Positions 16,735 through 26,604 of a DNA stretch of 64,000 bases are shown piece after piece (positions within the stretch are counted from its first letter, which is position 1; each line of letters starts with the position of its first letter). Source of the DNA: an uncultured Alistipes sp. (GTDB lineage: Bacteria; Bacteroidota; Bacteroidia; Bacteroidales; Rikenellaceae); contig CALLRW010000029.1 of the NCBI GenBank assembly GCA_938014215.1, positions 1 to 64,000 of the forward strand, in the 5' to 3' direction. Both the position numbers and the translations under genes were made by a program. The notes below the pieces were generated by a model, which had not been told where the DNA came from, made no database searches, and saw nothing but the letters and a program-made list of their open reading frames with translations.

Positions 16735-17979
16735 TCATTCGGGACGTCTCCGCATCAGCAGTTCGTCATACAGGCGAAGGTAGTCCCGATAGCGGTCCTC
16801 CTTGTTGAAGTGCTGCAGGGCATAGCTCCGGCAGCGGTTCTGGTAGCCGGCCTTTCCTTCGCGGCGGATTGCCCGGGCCTCGCGCAGAAGCCCCGCAAAA
16901 TCGCCCTGATCGACCACCCGGCCGGTCGCGGGCGTCACGGCCTCGATGCTGCCTCCCGTACGGTAGGTCACAACCGGCGTCCCGCACGAAATGGCCTCGA
17001 GGTTGACCGTCGGATAGTTGTCCTGCCAGGTCGGATTGAGAAAGGCATCCGCCGCCGAATAGAGTTCGGCCAGCTCGTGAACATTCTCCGTACGGCCAAT
17101 GCCGATGACATTCGGCGGAAGCAGCCGCCGTTGTTCGGGTTTGATTCCAACCAGCACGAGTCGTTCGTCGTCAGCAAGCAGCCCCGACAGGCGGATGAAA
17201 TCGTCGAGCCCCTTCTCGCGGCTCCAGATGCTGGCCACCCCCAGCAGGATGTGTTTGTCGCCCAGGCCGTACTTCGCACGGGCCGCCTGCGGCGAGCAGA
17301 TGTCAAAAACGTCGGTGTTGATCCCGTTGTGGATCACCCGGAAGTCGCAGTCCCGAAGAAACGACCGGGCCATCTCCGAGCGGATCCACTCCGAAACCGG
17401 AACGACGGTCAACTGCCCCTTCTGCAGGGAGGTGAAAGCCGCCAGCTTGTCGCGAAAGTTCTGCCGGCTGCGGTCAAACAGCCAGCTCGTCGGGAATTCG
17501 CGCCGCTGCGGGCAGTCGTGGCATTCGCGCTGCCAGCGGTCGCAGCCGGCATAGGAGTAATGGTAACAGTGACCGGTGTAGAGCCAGCAGTCGTGGACGG
17601 TCCAGACGACGGGGATGCCGCTCCGCGACAGGAAGTCGAACAACACCCGGTAGTTCAAGAAGTAGCCGTGGATGTTGTGGATATGGATCACATCCGGGCG
17701 GATCCGCTCGATCTCGCGGAGAAAGCGGCGGGTTGCCCCGGTCGAGGCCAGCCCGTGGCGGTCGAAGAGACGGGTCTCCACGCCGTGCCAGAGGGTGCTC
17801 CAGCGTCCGCCCACGGGAACGATCCGGGAACGACACGGAAGGATGCCGTCACGCCCCCGACCGTAGGCGATATAGCTCTCCCAGCCCTGCTGCATGGCCA
17901 GGTCGCCGATCTCCTGCATGATGCGGCCCGTAGAGGTCGAAACCCTCAACACGGGATTGATCTGCAACAGGGTCTTCAT
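16735..17979 (-). CDS. GT4 glycosyltransferase
   Basis: The 414-residue enzyme shows a GT-B fold: an N-terminal half with VIHIHNIHGYFLNY and VVWTVHDCWLYTGHC, typical of the WcaL/WcfI-like capsule enzymes, and a donor-binding half with LLGVASIWSREKGLD and the acidic motif around DNYPTVNLEAISCGTPVV. A cluster of Cys and His (CYHYSYAGCDRWQRECHDCP) near 145-165 is common in this subgroup and might bind metal. Its ATG overlaps the preceding GT4 stop by four bases. A 270-base gap separates it from the repeat protein downstream, the longest break inside the operon. Confidence 0.85.
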   Translation of the reverse strand: MKTLLQINPVLRVSTSTGRIMQEIGDLAMQQGWESYIAYGRGRDGILPCRSRIVPVGGRWSTLWHGVETRLFDRHGLASTGATRRFLREIERIRPDVIHIHNIHGYFLNYRVLFDFLSRSGIPVVWTVHDCWLYTGHCYHYSYAGCDRWQRECHDCPQRREFPTSWLFDRSRQNFRDKLAAFTSLQKGQLTVVPVSEWIRSEMARSFLRDCDFRVIHNGINTDVFDICSPQAARAKYGLGDKHILLGVASIWSREKGLDDFIRLSGLLADDERLVLVGIKPEQRRLLPPNVIGIGRTENVHELAELYSAADAFLNPTWQDNYPTVNLEAISCGTPVVTYRTGGSIEAVTPATGRVVDQGDFAGLLREARAIRREGKAGYQNRCRSYALQHFNKEDRYRDYLRLYDELLMRRRPE

Positions 17980-19115
17980 GATCGAACGATTGAGGTAAAC
18001 AGTCGCATCCAGCGAGCCATGACCGCCTCTTCGGAGTACTCCTTCACCACCTCCCGGGCCCGTTGCGACATCCGCTTCCGCAGAGTGTCGTCTTCCATCA
18101 GTGTCATCAGGGCCTGTGCAAGCCCCTCTTCGTCGCCGTCGCGGACCAGCAGTCCGTTCTCCCCCGGCCGGATGATATCCTTAGGACCGCATTTATAATC
18201 GAACGAAACCACCGGAAGAGCGCTGGCCATGGCCTCGATCATCACCATCGGAAAGCCCTCGTAGTGGGAGCTCATCGCAAGCAGCGAACTCCGTGCGTAT
18301 TCATCCCCGATCTGCGTGGTCGGACGACAGAGGTGCGTCGTCGCGGCAAGCCCCCGCTCGTCGATCATCCCCTGCAGCATGTCGTGCCACTCACCCTGTC
18401 CGAAGATATCCAGCCTCCAGTCCGCAAAACGACCGCTCCGCTGAACAAGATCCCAGGCCCGGATGAGGCGGTCGAAACCCTTCTGATAGTCGAGCCGTCC
18501 GACCGCAATCACCCGGCGGGCCGAGCCGTCCGAAAAGTGATCGGTCAGATGCATGGCCGCATTGGGAATCACCTCCAGATTGGGAAGCGCCCCCCAATAG
18601 CTCTGATCCTCGTGGGTCAGCACGACGAACTTGTCGAATCGCCGGACGATGCGTTCATCCTGGCGGGTCCGCCAACGGTCGATGGCCCCGAGCAACCCCT
18701 TGCGGCCGTATTGCAGGCGGAAAAACTTGCAGTAGTGCAGTTCGAGGACCTTCCGGCTGCCGTCCCGAATATCCGGGATGAAGGAGGATTCCGACGGATA
18801 GAGCGAAACCACCACATCGGCCCGCTCCCGCATCAGCAGCTCCGTCAGCCGGCGCTTGTGCAGCCGGCGGCGGCGCAGATAGCCGGCAATCTTCCCCAGC
18901 GGTGATTTCGTGTTGTCCTCGGAGTAGTTGATCCCCAGGTCGATCCGCCGCACCTGTTCCGGAAAGGGATAGAAGGGCGGACGATCGTGCTGATCCGTCG
19001 TCACGATCACCACCTCCCAGTCGGTATGGCGGGTCCAGTAGACCACCTTGTTCCACAGGACGCGCTCCATCCCCCCCGGATTATAGACGGAGTGGATGCA
19101 GTAGACGAGTTTCAT
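17976..19115 (-). CDS. GT4 glycosyltransferase
   Basis: The 379-residue enzyme starts with MKLVYCIHSVYNPGGMERVL, containing the GGxE/R acceptor loop, and carries RRVIAVGRLDYQKGFDRLI and the E-x7-E motif region HYEGFPMVMIEAMASALPVV followed by FDYKCGPKDII. This last form (CGP with nearby basic residue) is usual in galactosyl- or N-acetylgalactosaminyl-type GT4 enzymes of capsule loci, though the donor cannot be fixed from sequence alone. Both ends overlap neighbours by four bases (ATGA). Confidence 0.85.
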   Translation of the reverse strand: MKLVYCIHSVYNPGGMERVLWNKVVYWTRHTDWEVVIVTTDQHDRPPFYPFPEQVRRIDLGINYSEDNTKSPLGKIAGYLRRRRLHKRRLTELLMRERADVVVSLYPSESSFIPDIRDGSRKVLELHYCKFFRLQYGRKGLLGAIDRWRTRQDERIVRRFDKFVVLTHEDQSYWGALPNLEVIPNAAMHLTDHFSDGSARRVIAVGRLDYQKGFDRLIRAWDLVQRSGRFADWRLDIFGQGEWHDMLQGMIDERGLAATTHLCRPTTQIGDEYARSSLLAMSSHYEGFPMVMIEAMASALPVVSFDYKCGPKDIIRPGENGLLVRDGDEEGLAQALMTLMEDDTLRKRMSQRAREVVKEYSEEAVMARWMRLFTSIVRS

Positions 19116-20425
19116 GATTCGCTCGATTCGGTCAAATGCAGTTGTTCATACTCCCGGTTCTCCTCCGCACCGATGCACAGGAACAGCGCAAAGACCAGAA
19201 ACAGGTCTGACGAAACCTTGAACCAAACCGCATAGTTCAACAGAAGAATCATCAGGAAAAGACTTCCGGACAGGGGAAAACGCGTCATACCGATCCGACC
19301 GGCCTTGTACATGTAGATTGCAAAGGCCGCCAGCCCAATGATTCCGAAATAATAGATAAAACGCAGATAACCGACATCCGTTCCCTTGTAATAGCCGCCC
19401 CAGTTCGGTCCCACATAATAAGGTTCGGCCGAATTCGGATTCTCGAAATAGCCATCACCGATCAACCAGGTCTTCGTATTGTCCGGAAAGACATACATGT
19501 TCTTCAGGATCTCGTTGGAGTGGACATCCCAGCGACCCTCCTCGACCAGGCTGAAGAAACCCTCGAATCCGAAACGGAGATTGGACCGGAATGCCGGATT
19601 GGTCTGATAGCCATAGACCGAACCGCCAATCGCAACAAGCAGAACGGCGGCAAGCCATCCATAAAGACGTCGCATACCGAGCGTCAGATGCAGGGTCCAG
19701 ATCTTCGAGCACCAGAACAGATAGCACAAGGCCACGATCGCCCCCACGGAGGTCGTACGCGACATCATGTTCCCGATCACGGTCACGATGAAAAAGGCCC
19801 CGAGGTAGAGAATCAGCCACCTCCAGCGGGAGGTCTCGGCGATACGGGTCATCAGGTAGGCAATCATCACCAGAATGACCGAAAACCGCGATCCGGCCAC
19901 ATCCAGACTGGCCCCGATACCATACATGCGGTCCTCCATCTTGCCCATGAAGCCCGTACTGCCCAGAAAGCCATCGACGAAGTGCTTCAGCGCCGGAATC
20001 TGCGACATGGCAAAGGCGATCAGGCACTGTGCCACGCAGACCACAATCAGGTAATTGCAGACCAGTTCGACCGATACGCCGCCATGCAACCCCCGAATGG
20101 CCTGTACCACGACATAAGCACCGGCCATCCAGACCCACATCGAGACCAGATAGGAGGCATACGTATAGTCGTGCGTATCGTTCCAGACGACGGCAAAGAA
20201 GCTGATCAACGACACTGCGGCAGCCCACAGCGAAAGCTGGAAGAAATCACGGTCGATCAGCGACTTCCGCTTCCGGGCCAGATCGATACCCAGCAGAATC
20301 ACGCCGAAGCCCGCCATCGCCATCTTTGTATTGACTCCCGACAGGAAGGTGAACTCGAAGGGGAAGAAATAGAAACTGGTCAGAATGGTCAACAACACCA
20401 TCCCGCCCGCTCTCAACAACCACAT
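19112..20425 (-). CDS. Wzy-like O-antigen/capsule polymerase, membrane protein
   Basis: The 437-residue protein is almost all membrane: about ten to twelve hydrophobic segments with a longer soluble loop near 290-345 (EEGRWDVHSNEILKNMYV and GDGYFENPNSAEPYYVG). That layout, with one large periplasmic loop late in the protein, matches Wzy polymerases and O-antigen ligases, families poorly conserved in sequence. The locus has a separate flippase and Wza/Wzc, and no other candidate for the polymerase, so Wzy is the best reading. It lies 7 bases downstream of a GT2 gene and overlaps the next GT4 gene by four. Confidence 0.75.
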   Translation of the reverse strand: MWLLRAGGMVLLTILTSFYFFPFEFTFLSGVNTKMAMAGFGVILLGIDLARKRKSLIDRDFFQLSLWAAAVSLISFFAVVWNDTHDYTYASYLVSMWVWMAGAYVVVQAIRGLHGGVSVELVCNYLIVVCVAQCLIAFAMSQIPALKHFVDGFLGSTGFMGKMEDRMYGIGASLDVAGSRFSVILVMIAYLMTRIAETSRWRWLILYLGAFFIVTVIGNMMSRTTSVGAIVALCYLFWCSKIWTLHLTLGMRRLYGWLAAVLLVAIGGSVYGYQTNPAFRSNLRFGFEGFFSLVEEGRWDVHSNEILKNMYVFPDNTKTWLIGDGYFENPNSAEPYYVGPNWGGYYKGTDVGYLRFIYYFGIIGLAAFAIYMYKAGRIGMTRFPLSGSLFLMILLLNYAVWFKVSSDLFLVFALFLCIGAEENREYEQLHLTESSES

Positions 20426-20432
20426 AACTCCA

Positions 20433-21425
20433 TCAACGGTAAATCAGTCCATAGATCAGACGGTGCACACACAGGTAATAGAGGCGCACGGCCCAGAACT
20501 GCCCCTTCCAGGCCAGCCACTGCAGCGTCCGGCTTCGCCACGTGAGCCGCCGGTTGCGCAGGATATAGGGGTTGGCCTCGGGGTACCACGACCGCCACAG
20601 GGCATACTTGCGCGAATCGGCACTGATCAGAAAAGGGAACTTCACGTCCAGTTTGAAAAAGGCCAGTTCCTCGTCCAACTCGTCGCCGAACAGCTGCCGC
20701 ATGTCCTGCTGAATCAGCTCCACATTGTGCTGCAACTCGACCAGATGCCGCTCGGAATAGGTTTTGCTGAAGGCCCCGCTGTTCAGCTGCACGTAGTGGT
20801 AAAAGGCCTTCGGCAGGTAGGCGACCCGCCGGGCACGGGCCATGAGCCGCATCATCGTCATATCCTCGCCCATGCCGTAACCGGCCGGGAACTCGATCCC
20901 GCTGTCCGTATAGAGACTGCGGCGGACCAGCTTGTTCCAGACGTTGAACTTCATCACGCCGCTCAGCATTCCCCGAAGAGCCTCAAGCGACGATGCATAC
21001 TCCGGCTGCTTCATGTAGCGTTCGTTCCGTCCGAACGAGAGCCACCAGTCGCACCAGACCACGTCGGCATCCGCCTCCCGGGCCCGGGCATACAACTGTT
21101 CGAGCATCCCGGGATCGACATAATCGTCGCTGTCGCAGTGAAAGACATATTCGCCCCGTGCCACGGCCAGGCCGCTGTTGCGGGCAGCGGGCAGCCCCCG
21201 GTTCTGCTCGTGGCGGATCAACCGGACGTGCTCCCGGCGGCCCGGATAGCAGGCAACGACCTCTTCCAGCAGGCGGATGCTGCCGTCGGGCGTGGCATCG
21301 TCCACGAAGATGAACTCCACCTCCCGCAGGGTCTGCTCCATCAGCGAGGTGACACATCGCTCGATGAAGCGCTCAACCTTGTAGATCGGAACGATGACCG
21401 AGACACTATATGACTCTTTTTCCAT
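20433..21425 (-). CDS. GT2 family glycosyltransferase
   Basis: The 330-residue enzyme has the GT-A fold: VSVIVPIYKVERFIERC, FIFVDDATPDGS, and the metal-binding motif in VFHCDSDDYVDPGM. The C-terminal third is basic and helical (RRLTWRSRTLQWLAWKG) and may lie on the membrane. It overlaps the preceding GT8 gene by 20 bases. It is one of three intact GT2-type enzymes in the operon. Inverting transfer is known for the family, but the donor and acceptor are not evident. Confidence 0.85.
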   Translation of the reverse strand: MEKESYSVSVIVPIYKVERFIERCVTSLMEQTLREVEFIFVDDATPDGSIRLLEEVVACYPGRREHVRLIRHEQNRGLPAARNSGLAVARGEYVFHCDSDDYVDPGMLEQLYARAREADADVVWCDWWLSFGRNERYMKQPEYASSLEALRGMLSGVMKFNVWNKLVRRSLYTDSGIEFPAGYGMGEDMTMMRLMARARRVAYLPKAFYHYVQLNSGAFSKTYSERHLVELQHNVELIQQDMRQLFGDELDEELAFFKLDVKFPFLISADSRKYALWRSWYPEANPYILRNRRLTWRSRTLQWLAWKGQFWAVRLYYLCVHRLIYGLIYR

Positions 21426-22344
21426 AGACGAAATACCTCAACAGAATCTTGATGCGTTTCCACAACGGGAGTTGATCCAGGATGTTGAGCCGGTAGTAGA
21501 AGAAATCGAAATAGAACTTCGCATCAAAAAAGGGCGACTTGCGGTAGTACTCCCACCAGATGTCGAAGTTGATGCTGTACTGCTGCCAGGGTTTCTGGCC
21601 ATTATAGTGAACGATTCCCGAGATCAGAGCCTTGTCTATCTCCGATTGACTCCACACCTGCAACAACGCCGGCCTGTCATCAACCGCAGCTTTCGAAATG
21701 ATCGTCGAAAGACAAAACGAAGGGGGCAAATAACAAATCCTGTCACCACATACGATATTCAGGATATCCATGTCCTGAAATTTGTAATTGTTTCCGGCCA
21801 GTTTTTTAAACCGCGGAATAAGATGATCTTCCCGAATCTTCCGGGAGTTGAAGATCAGATTCCCCGAATAAATGATCTTTTGGGGATCGAGGTGCAATTT
21901 CCGCTCATAATAGGCCTTATATTCGGGCACCAGGTGTGACAACGAGTTCACTCCGGCCACATAATACGCGGTCAAGTCCGTGTCATTATAAATATCGAAC
22001 AAATCGGATCGGAAGATCACGTCGACATCCGAATAGATTACCATGTCGTATTCGGGAATCAACTCCAGAATCAACAGCCGATAATAGGCCGGAGTCGTGA
22101 TACCCCGAATCTCAAATGCCGCGTCGAACGTCTCGTCGACCTGTCGGTACTGGATCCGGCAATTCGGATAGCAGTGCGGAATCCGATCGAGCCGGTCCCG
22201 CTCGAGCGCGAGGTTCCGCGAATGGAGGATAAAGATATCGTAGAAGGTATCCTCCCGGGCATTCATCATCAGCGAGGAGATGCAGACACAGGCCGGCAGA
22301 ATCAGATTGTTGTCAAACGCAAAGGCTATGGGAACCGTATTCAT
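21406..22344 (-). CDS. GT8 family glycosyltransferase
   Basis: The start MNTVPIAFAF (22344) gives 312 residues and lies one base after the stop of the upstream gene. The protein shows GT8 features: VPIAFAFDNNLILPACVCISS at the start, ITTPAYYRLLILELIP, and the DxD motif in VIYSDVDVIFRSDL. GT8 enzymes are retaining galactosyl- or glucosyltransferases, known from LPS core and capsule loci. A longer frame to 22413 would overlap the upstream gene by 68 bases and has no support. Confidence 0.85.
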   Translation of the reverse strand: MNTVPIAFAFDNNLILPACVCISSLMMNAREDTFYDIFILHSRNLALERDRLDRIPHCYPNCRIQYRQVDETFDAAFEIRGITTPAYYRLLILELIPEYDMVIYSDVDVIFRSDLFDIYNDTDLTAYYVAGVNSLSHLVPEYKAYYERKLHLDPQKIIYSGNLIFNSRKIREDHLIPRFKKLAGNNYKFQDMDILNIVCGDRICYLPPSFCLSTIISKAAVDDRPALLQVWSQSEIDKALISGIVHYNGQKPWQQYSINFDIWWEYYRKSPFFDAKFYFDFFYYRLNILDQLPLWKRIKILLRYFVYGKRVI

Positions 22345-22345
22345 G

Positions 22346-23320
22346 CTATGCAAGGTGTTTTTCAACGGGCGGCAATTGTCGATAAGCATCGCTCTTGATA
22401 AAACGGACTCCATCCCGAATGGCCCTCCACTTTACTTTCAGAATATCGACATTCCCCTTTAACGACGAAATCAACAGCGTAAAGCCCAACGCATATCCCA
22501 GGCAGACTGCACTCCAGAGGCGGCTGAGCCATGAGGGATCGGGACGATAAATAAACCGATGCCAGAAGATGGTCTTGAAACGGAAGTCGGCAAAAATACG
22601 GTTTCGTTCCTTCTCGTCGCCCTGGATTGCCGTTCCCGCATCCAGATGTTTGATTCCGGTGTGGAACCAGGTCAGTTGCTTCAACCCCGCCAGATACATT
22701 TTGTAATACATCACTTGATCCTCTCCCATTGCGTATTTCGATTGATCCAACCACAACTCCGCCTCAAAATGGATTTTCAGGAGGTCTGTCTTTCGGCAAA
22801 GACAGCAAGCTCCGGCATTGGTCTGAGACCAATAAACGTCCGATTCCGGAGCCATGTTGTAGGAATATCCGGCATCGCGCATCACCTTGTATCCCCATCG
22901 ACCGTCATCCCGACGGGCAACCATGCGTCCCGAAACGGCCATCATCCACCGGCTCAACCAAGGACGCTCCGCATTGGGAAATACATCAGGGGAGATAACA
23001 TCCGCACGCTTCTCCTCCAGATAGCGGAACAAAGTCTCAACTACAGTCTCCGGCAAATAAAGATCATCATCCAACAACAAAATGTACTCCGTCTCGACCT
23101 CGACATACGGCAAGGCCCGCTGTGCAACCATCCCTTTCTTGACGTATATATATTGCTCACGACCGATGGTTTGTGGCGGAATCGGATACCCTTCGGCAAT
23201 ATAGACCAGGATCTTCGCCGGCGGCAAAGTCTGTCGGGCCAGCGAATCCAGCAGCGTCTGATACTTCTCTCCGGCGGTTCCCAGCGTTCGGATAACAGCT
23301 GTATATTCCATTTTACGCAT
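22346..23320 (-). CDS. GT2-like glycosyltransferase
   Basis: The 324-residue protein begins EYTAVIRTLGTAGEKYQTLL and shows a GT-A core with ILLLDDDLYLPE as the metal-binding triad and a later W-rich part (ELWLDQSKYAMGEDQVMYY) where the catalytic base of GT2 enzymes usually lies. A hydrophobic C-terminal segment (LWSAVCLGYALGFTLLISSL) could anchor it in the membrane. Its ATG follows the previous stop directly (TAAATG), and its own stop is one base before the GT8 start. Confidence 0.8.
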   Translation of the reverse strand: MRKMEYTAVIRTLGTAGEKYQTLLDSLARQTLPPAKILVYIAEGYPIPPQTIGREQYIYVKKGMVAQRALPYVEVETEYILLLDDDLYLPETVVETLFRYLEEKRADVISPDVFPNAERPWLSRWMMAVSGRMVARRDDGRWGYKVMRDAGYSYNMAPESDVYWSQTNAGACCLCRKTDLLKIHFEAELWLDQSKYAMGEDQVMYYKMYLAGLKQLTWFHTGIKHLDAGTAIQGDEKERNRIFADFRFKTIFWHRFIYRPDPSWLSRLWSAVCLGYALGFTLLISSLKGNVDILKVKWRAIRDGVRFIKSDAYRQLPPVEKHLA

Positions 23321-24304
23321 TTATCTACCCAATAATTTTCTGAAACAAATAATAACCAAAACCATCCAACGCTTGTTTCGCGCCAACAACCGCATCATCA
23401 ACCTGATCTTGCGGTTACAGAACGAGTTCGGGCAGGAGTCGATATAATCATGCGATTCGGGATAAAGTTGCAGGAAAGCGGCATGACGCTCAGGATCCAA
23501 GACCATCTCCTGTTTGCTTTTCAACACGCGCCAGGACATTTCCCGCTTATAATCCGCCAGAACCCCCTCCTTGCTAAAGAAGTCAATAAGATCCAGGCAA
23601 ACCGTCTGTTCGTCCTTTTCCTGACGAGGCCCCCGATTCCGCATGGCGGATGACTGGTTCCTCTGATTGTAATCATACAAGGCCTCGTTAACCTTGATTA
23701 TTTTACGGGCATGGTACAAAAGGCGGACAGAGAGATGAAAATCTTCACAATACGTTATATGACCGGGGCACTGCAAACCATAGGCAAGATACAAATCTCG
23801 CTTGGTAATCATATTCCAAAGCACGGTCCAACCCGATGCTATATATCGCCGGAGGAAGGTCGTTTTGTCATCCATACATTCCGGTGTCGCATAATAATGT
23901 TTGCCTTCCTGATCATCCATCCAGAAATCGCAATAGACGACATCCGCATCTGCTTTTATAGCCTGATCATACAGCTTTTCATACATTGATCCTGAAGGGT
24001 AATCATCTGCATCACAATAAGCGATATAATCACCGACAGCCAGATTCAGTCCCGTATTTCGTGCGATTGACACCCCTTCATTTCGCGGATGTCTGACAAT
24101 CTTTACCCGAGAGGCATCCAATTTCCCGACATAATCCAGCACGACACGCTCAAGAATGCCGACACTGTTATCGGATGAACAATCATCCACGAAGATGTAT
24201 TCCATGTCATCCAATGTCTGCTCAAACAATGAACGCGCGCAACGTTCGATATAGGCAGAGACATTATAGACAGGGATGATAACACTAACTTTTACTTTCG
24301 GCAT
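23321..24304 (-). CDS. GT2 family glycosyltransferase
   Basis: The 327-residue enzyme is a standard GT2: VSVIIPVYNVSAYIERC, YIFVDDCSSDNSVGIL and DYIAYCDADDYPSGSM. It resembles the gene at 20433-21425 and the frameshifted gene upstream, so the three may have arisen by duplication and divergence. This stretch and the next 2.3 kb are visibly less GC-rich than the rest of the window. A gap of about 130 bases separates it from the frameshifted gene. Confidence 0.85.
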   Translation of the reverse strand: MPKVKVSVIIPVYNVSAYIERCARSLFEQTLDDMEYIFVDDCSSDNSVGILERVVLDYVGKLDASRVKIVRHPRNEGVSIARNTGLNLAVGDYIAYCDADDYPSGSMYEKLYDQAIKADADVVYCDFWMDDQEGKHYYATPECMDDKTTFLRRYIASGWTVLWNMITKRDLYLAYGLQCPGHITYCEDFHLSVRLLYHARKIIKVNEALYDYNQRNQSSAMRNRGPRQEKDEQTVCLDLIDFFSKEGVLADYKREMSWRVLKSKQEMVLDPERHAAFLQLYPESHDYIDSCPNSFCNRKIRLMMRLLARNKRWMVLVIICFRKLLGR

Positions 24305-24435
24305 ATCAAGGTCGTATTATGTGAATCATTCCCATAATTAAGTAATCAAAGGCCTTTTAACTACTACTCACAACCAACCATATAAGATTCTGAAAACGAA
24401 CCGGGAGTTTAAGTTTACGTATTGCAACCTTTCTA

Positions 24436-25426
24436 TCACACCCCTTTTACTCTTATTGACAAAGACCGTATCCAATCATACAAACGATACATTTCATTCC
24501 TCAGCAGAAACTTCAATATCCGCTCTTTCCGAGAATCTTTTTTAATATAATTCGTATAATGGGTCCAATTGATCTTTTTCAAAATTTCAAGTCGTTGCCT
24601 TCGCTCAACCACATTATGATACAATGCATTCAACACGCGTCTCTGATACGAAGCAATCAGCCAACCCAGATTCTTCAAGGCCCGAGGATGTCGAATAGTT
24701 CTGCATTGAATTAGTTTCTCTACAATTGTTCGGATATTGGAATAGGAGAGTAATTCGGAATCCAGTGGGTTAACCCGCTTGGTAAGTGAATTCTCAACAC
24801 ATGCAAAATAACAATAATCGGTATCACCCGAGAAGTAAATCTCTCGGGAAGCCAACATGAATGTATAGAGAAACAAGGCATCCTCTCCAATGTGCATTCC
24901 TTCGCAGAAGCGCAAATGAAGATCTTCAATCACACTCCGACGATATAACTTACTCCATGGCGAGGTATGCCAATGCATATCATTCTCGACAAACATGGAT
25001 TCAAAGCCTGTTTCCCCAATGGTTTTTGTCGAATAATTTTCCCTTCTGGAACCTCTTTCATTAAATACTTCCGCGTAAGAAACGACCAAATCAATCTGTA
25101 TCCCGGTATGAATCAGCAGATTCTCGAGATACTGTCCCCGAACAAAGTCATCTGCATCGACAAATGTAATCCACTCACTTCGAACATGCGCCAGCCCAAC
25201 ATTCCGGGCGGAACTTACGCCTCCGTTCGCTTTATGAAAAAACACGTACACGGGCATCCCGGTCCGCATACTCATCACAAATCGCTCCTGACTGATCTTT
25301 GCTGCCATCATCTACCAGCAACAACTCAAAATCTGAAAAAGTCTGTGATAAAATACTGTCAACACAACGTCGCAAATACGGTTCAGCATTATAGACAGGA
25401 ACTATAACTGAAATTTTCGGATGCAT
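24436..25426 (-). pseudogene. GT2 glycosyltransferase split by a frameshift
   Basis: The first part, from MHPKISVIVPVYN (25426), carries the GT2 N-terminus and LLLVDDGSKDQSGAIC, then stops after ARVRVFS. The remainder, in the next frame, continues HKANGGVSSARNVGLAH and WITFVDADDFVRG, exactly the expected follow-on. The break falls in a run of six T on the coding strand (25237-25242 on the plus strand as A). Removing one T restores about 330 codons. No other damage is visible, so the gene is either recently broken, switchable by slippage, or affected by a sequencing error. Base composition is low: one 60-base sample at 24481 is 38 percent GC against 63 percent at 60001. Confidence 0.8.
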
Positions 25427-25461
25427 GAAACAGATATTCAATTTTCCATCGCCAACGGACC

Positions 25462-26604
25462 TCAGCCCAGATTTTGTTTCAAAAATGCCATGGCATTTTC
25501 ACGACAAATCCGTAATCTGGCATATACCGATACATAGTCAATCGGAGTTAACAATTCCTCTTTCCGCAATTGAAACTCTTCCAGAGAGCCAATCAAACGA
25601 TCCTCAAGTCCGAACAATTGAAGCAAAGAGGTAAAACGAGCCATCCCGCGCGATGCATTCCCGATAGCAACAAAAGGCTTCTGAAAAAGAATGGAGAAAA
25701 CACACCCATGGAACGAATCGGTTACAACTATCTTTGCATCGCGGAAACCCCTCAACCACTGTTCAACAGGCATCTGAATACGCTCTTTCAACGTCAGAGT
25801 TGAATCTCCAATTTTCGGCCCTATATCATAAGGACGAAGTTGCCGACTTTTTGCCACAGACGCGATAATCGTATCTTTTTCAGCCGATCGATCCAGTACG
25901 AATGTTAACAAATCACCTTCAATTGGGTTCGTATCTGCCTGATCGATTAATTGCCCATAATCTTCAGACTGCAACAATAATGTAGGATCAATCATCTGAC
26001 ACGTATCGACTCCAAAATAGGTACGACACAATTCGATCCCCGAAAATTCCCTAACCGAAACAGCATCAAATCGGCTCAATAGGGGTGCATATTTTTGCAA
26101 TTGGTCTTGCGAAAACTCACACTGATCGACTCCAAACGATGCTGCATATGCCACCTGCCGTATACGATCTTCCGGAAGTACAAACAAACCAAAAGCATTC
26201 TCTATACCTGGAGAATAACAAGGTCGCCAGATCTGATCACTTCCATAAACGACCCCTTCAATTCCGTGTGACAATATTGTTTTCCGGAACTCGGTGGTCG
26301 TCCAAATTGGGTCTGTCATATGAATATATCGAGAAATAAAGGAACTCAGATTTTGAATTACTTTATTCCATTGTTTCGATGTATACCAAGGGAAGGGGGA
26401 GCTTGTTTTGTCCTTTCTGACATAAAAGAGGTAGCAACGTTTCAACAATCGAAGATAACTCCTCCACCAAGGGGTCGTTGGATATTGGCGATTCAGAACA
26501 ACCACGGAATGCCCCATACGGGTTAAAAACGTCTGCAAGGCATAACACTGTAGAATTCCTCCATAATTTGAAGATAACGGCAACGTCAGTATCGCTATTC
26601 TCAT
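25462..26604 (-). CDS. Polysaccharide pyruvyl transferase family protein
   Basis: The 380-residue protein fits the pyruvyl transferase family: the N-terminal MRIAILTLPLSSNYGGILQCYAL, then GSDQIWRPCYSPG, RSAEKDTII and the C-terminal ATDSFHGCVFSILF-like segment (here VVTDSFHGCVFSILFQKPFV). Family members attach a ketal-linked pyruvate from phosphoenolpyruvate to a sugar of the polysaccharide. It lies next to an F420-reductase-like gene with a four-base overlap, a pairing repeated in many capsule loci. Low GC, as in the neighbouring frameshifted gene, suggests a separate origin. Confidence 0.85.
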   Translation of the reverse strand: MRIAILTLPLSSNYGGILQCYALQTFLTRMGHSVVVLNRQYPTTPWWRSYLRLLKRCYLFYVRKDKTSSPFPWYTSKQWNKVIQNLSSFISRYIHMTDPIWTTTEFRKTILSHGIEGVVYGSDQIWRPCYSPGIENAFGLFVLPEDRIRQVAYAASFGVDQCEFSQDQLQKYAPLLSRFDAVSVREFSGIELCRTYFGVDTCQMIDPTLLLQSEDYGQLIDQADTNPIEGDLLTFVLDRSAEKDTIIASVAKSRQLRPYDIGPKIGDSTLTLKERIQMPVEQWLRGFRDAKIVVTDSFHGCVFSILFQKPFVAIGNASRGMARFTSLLQLFGLEDRLIGSLEEFQLRKEELLTPIDYVSVYARLRICRENAMAFLKQNLG

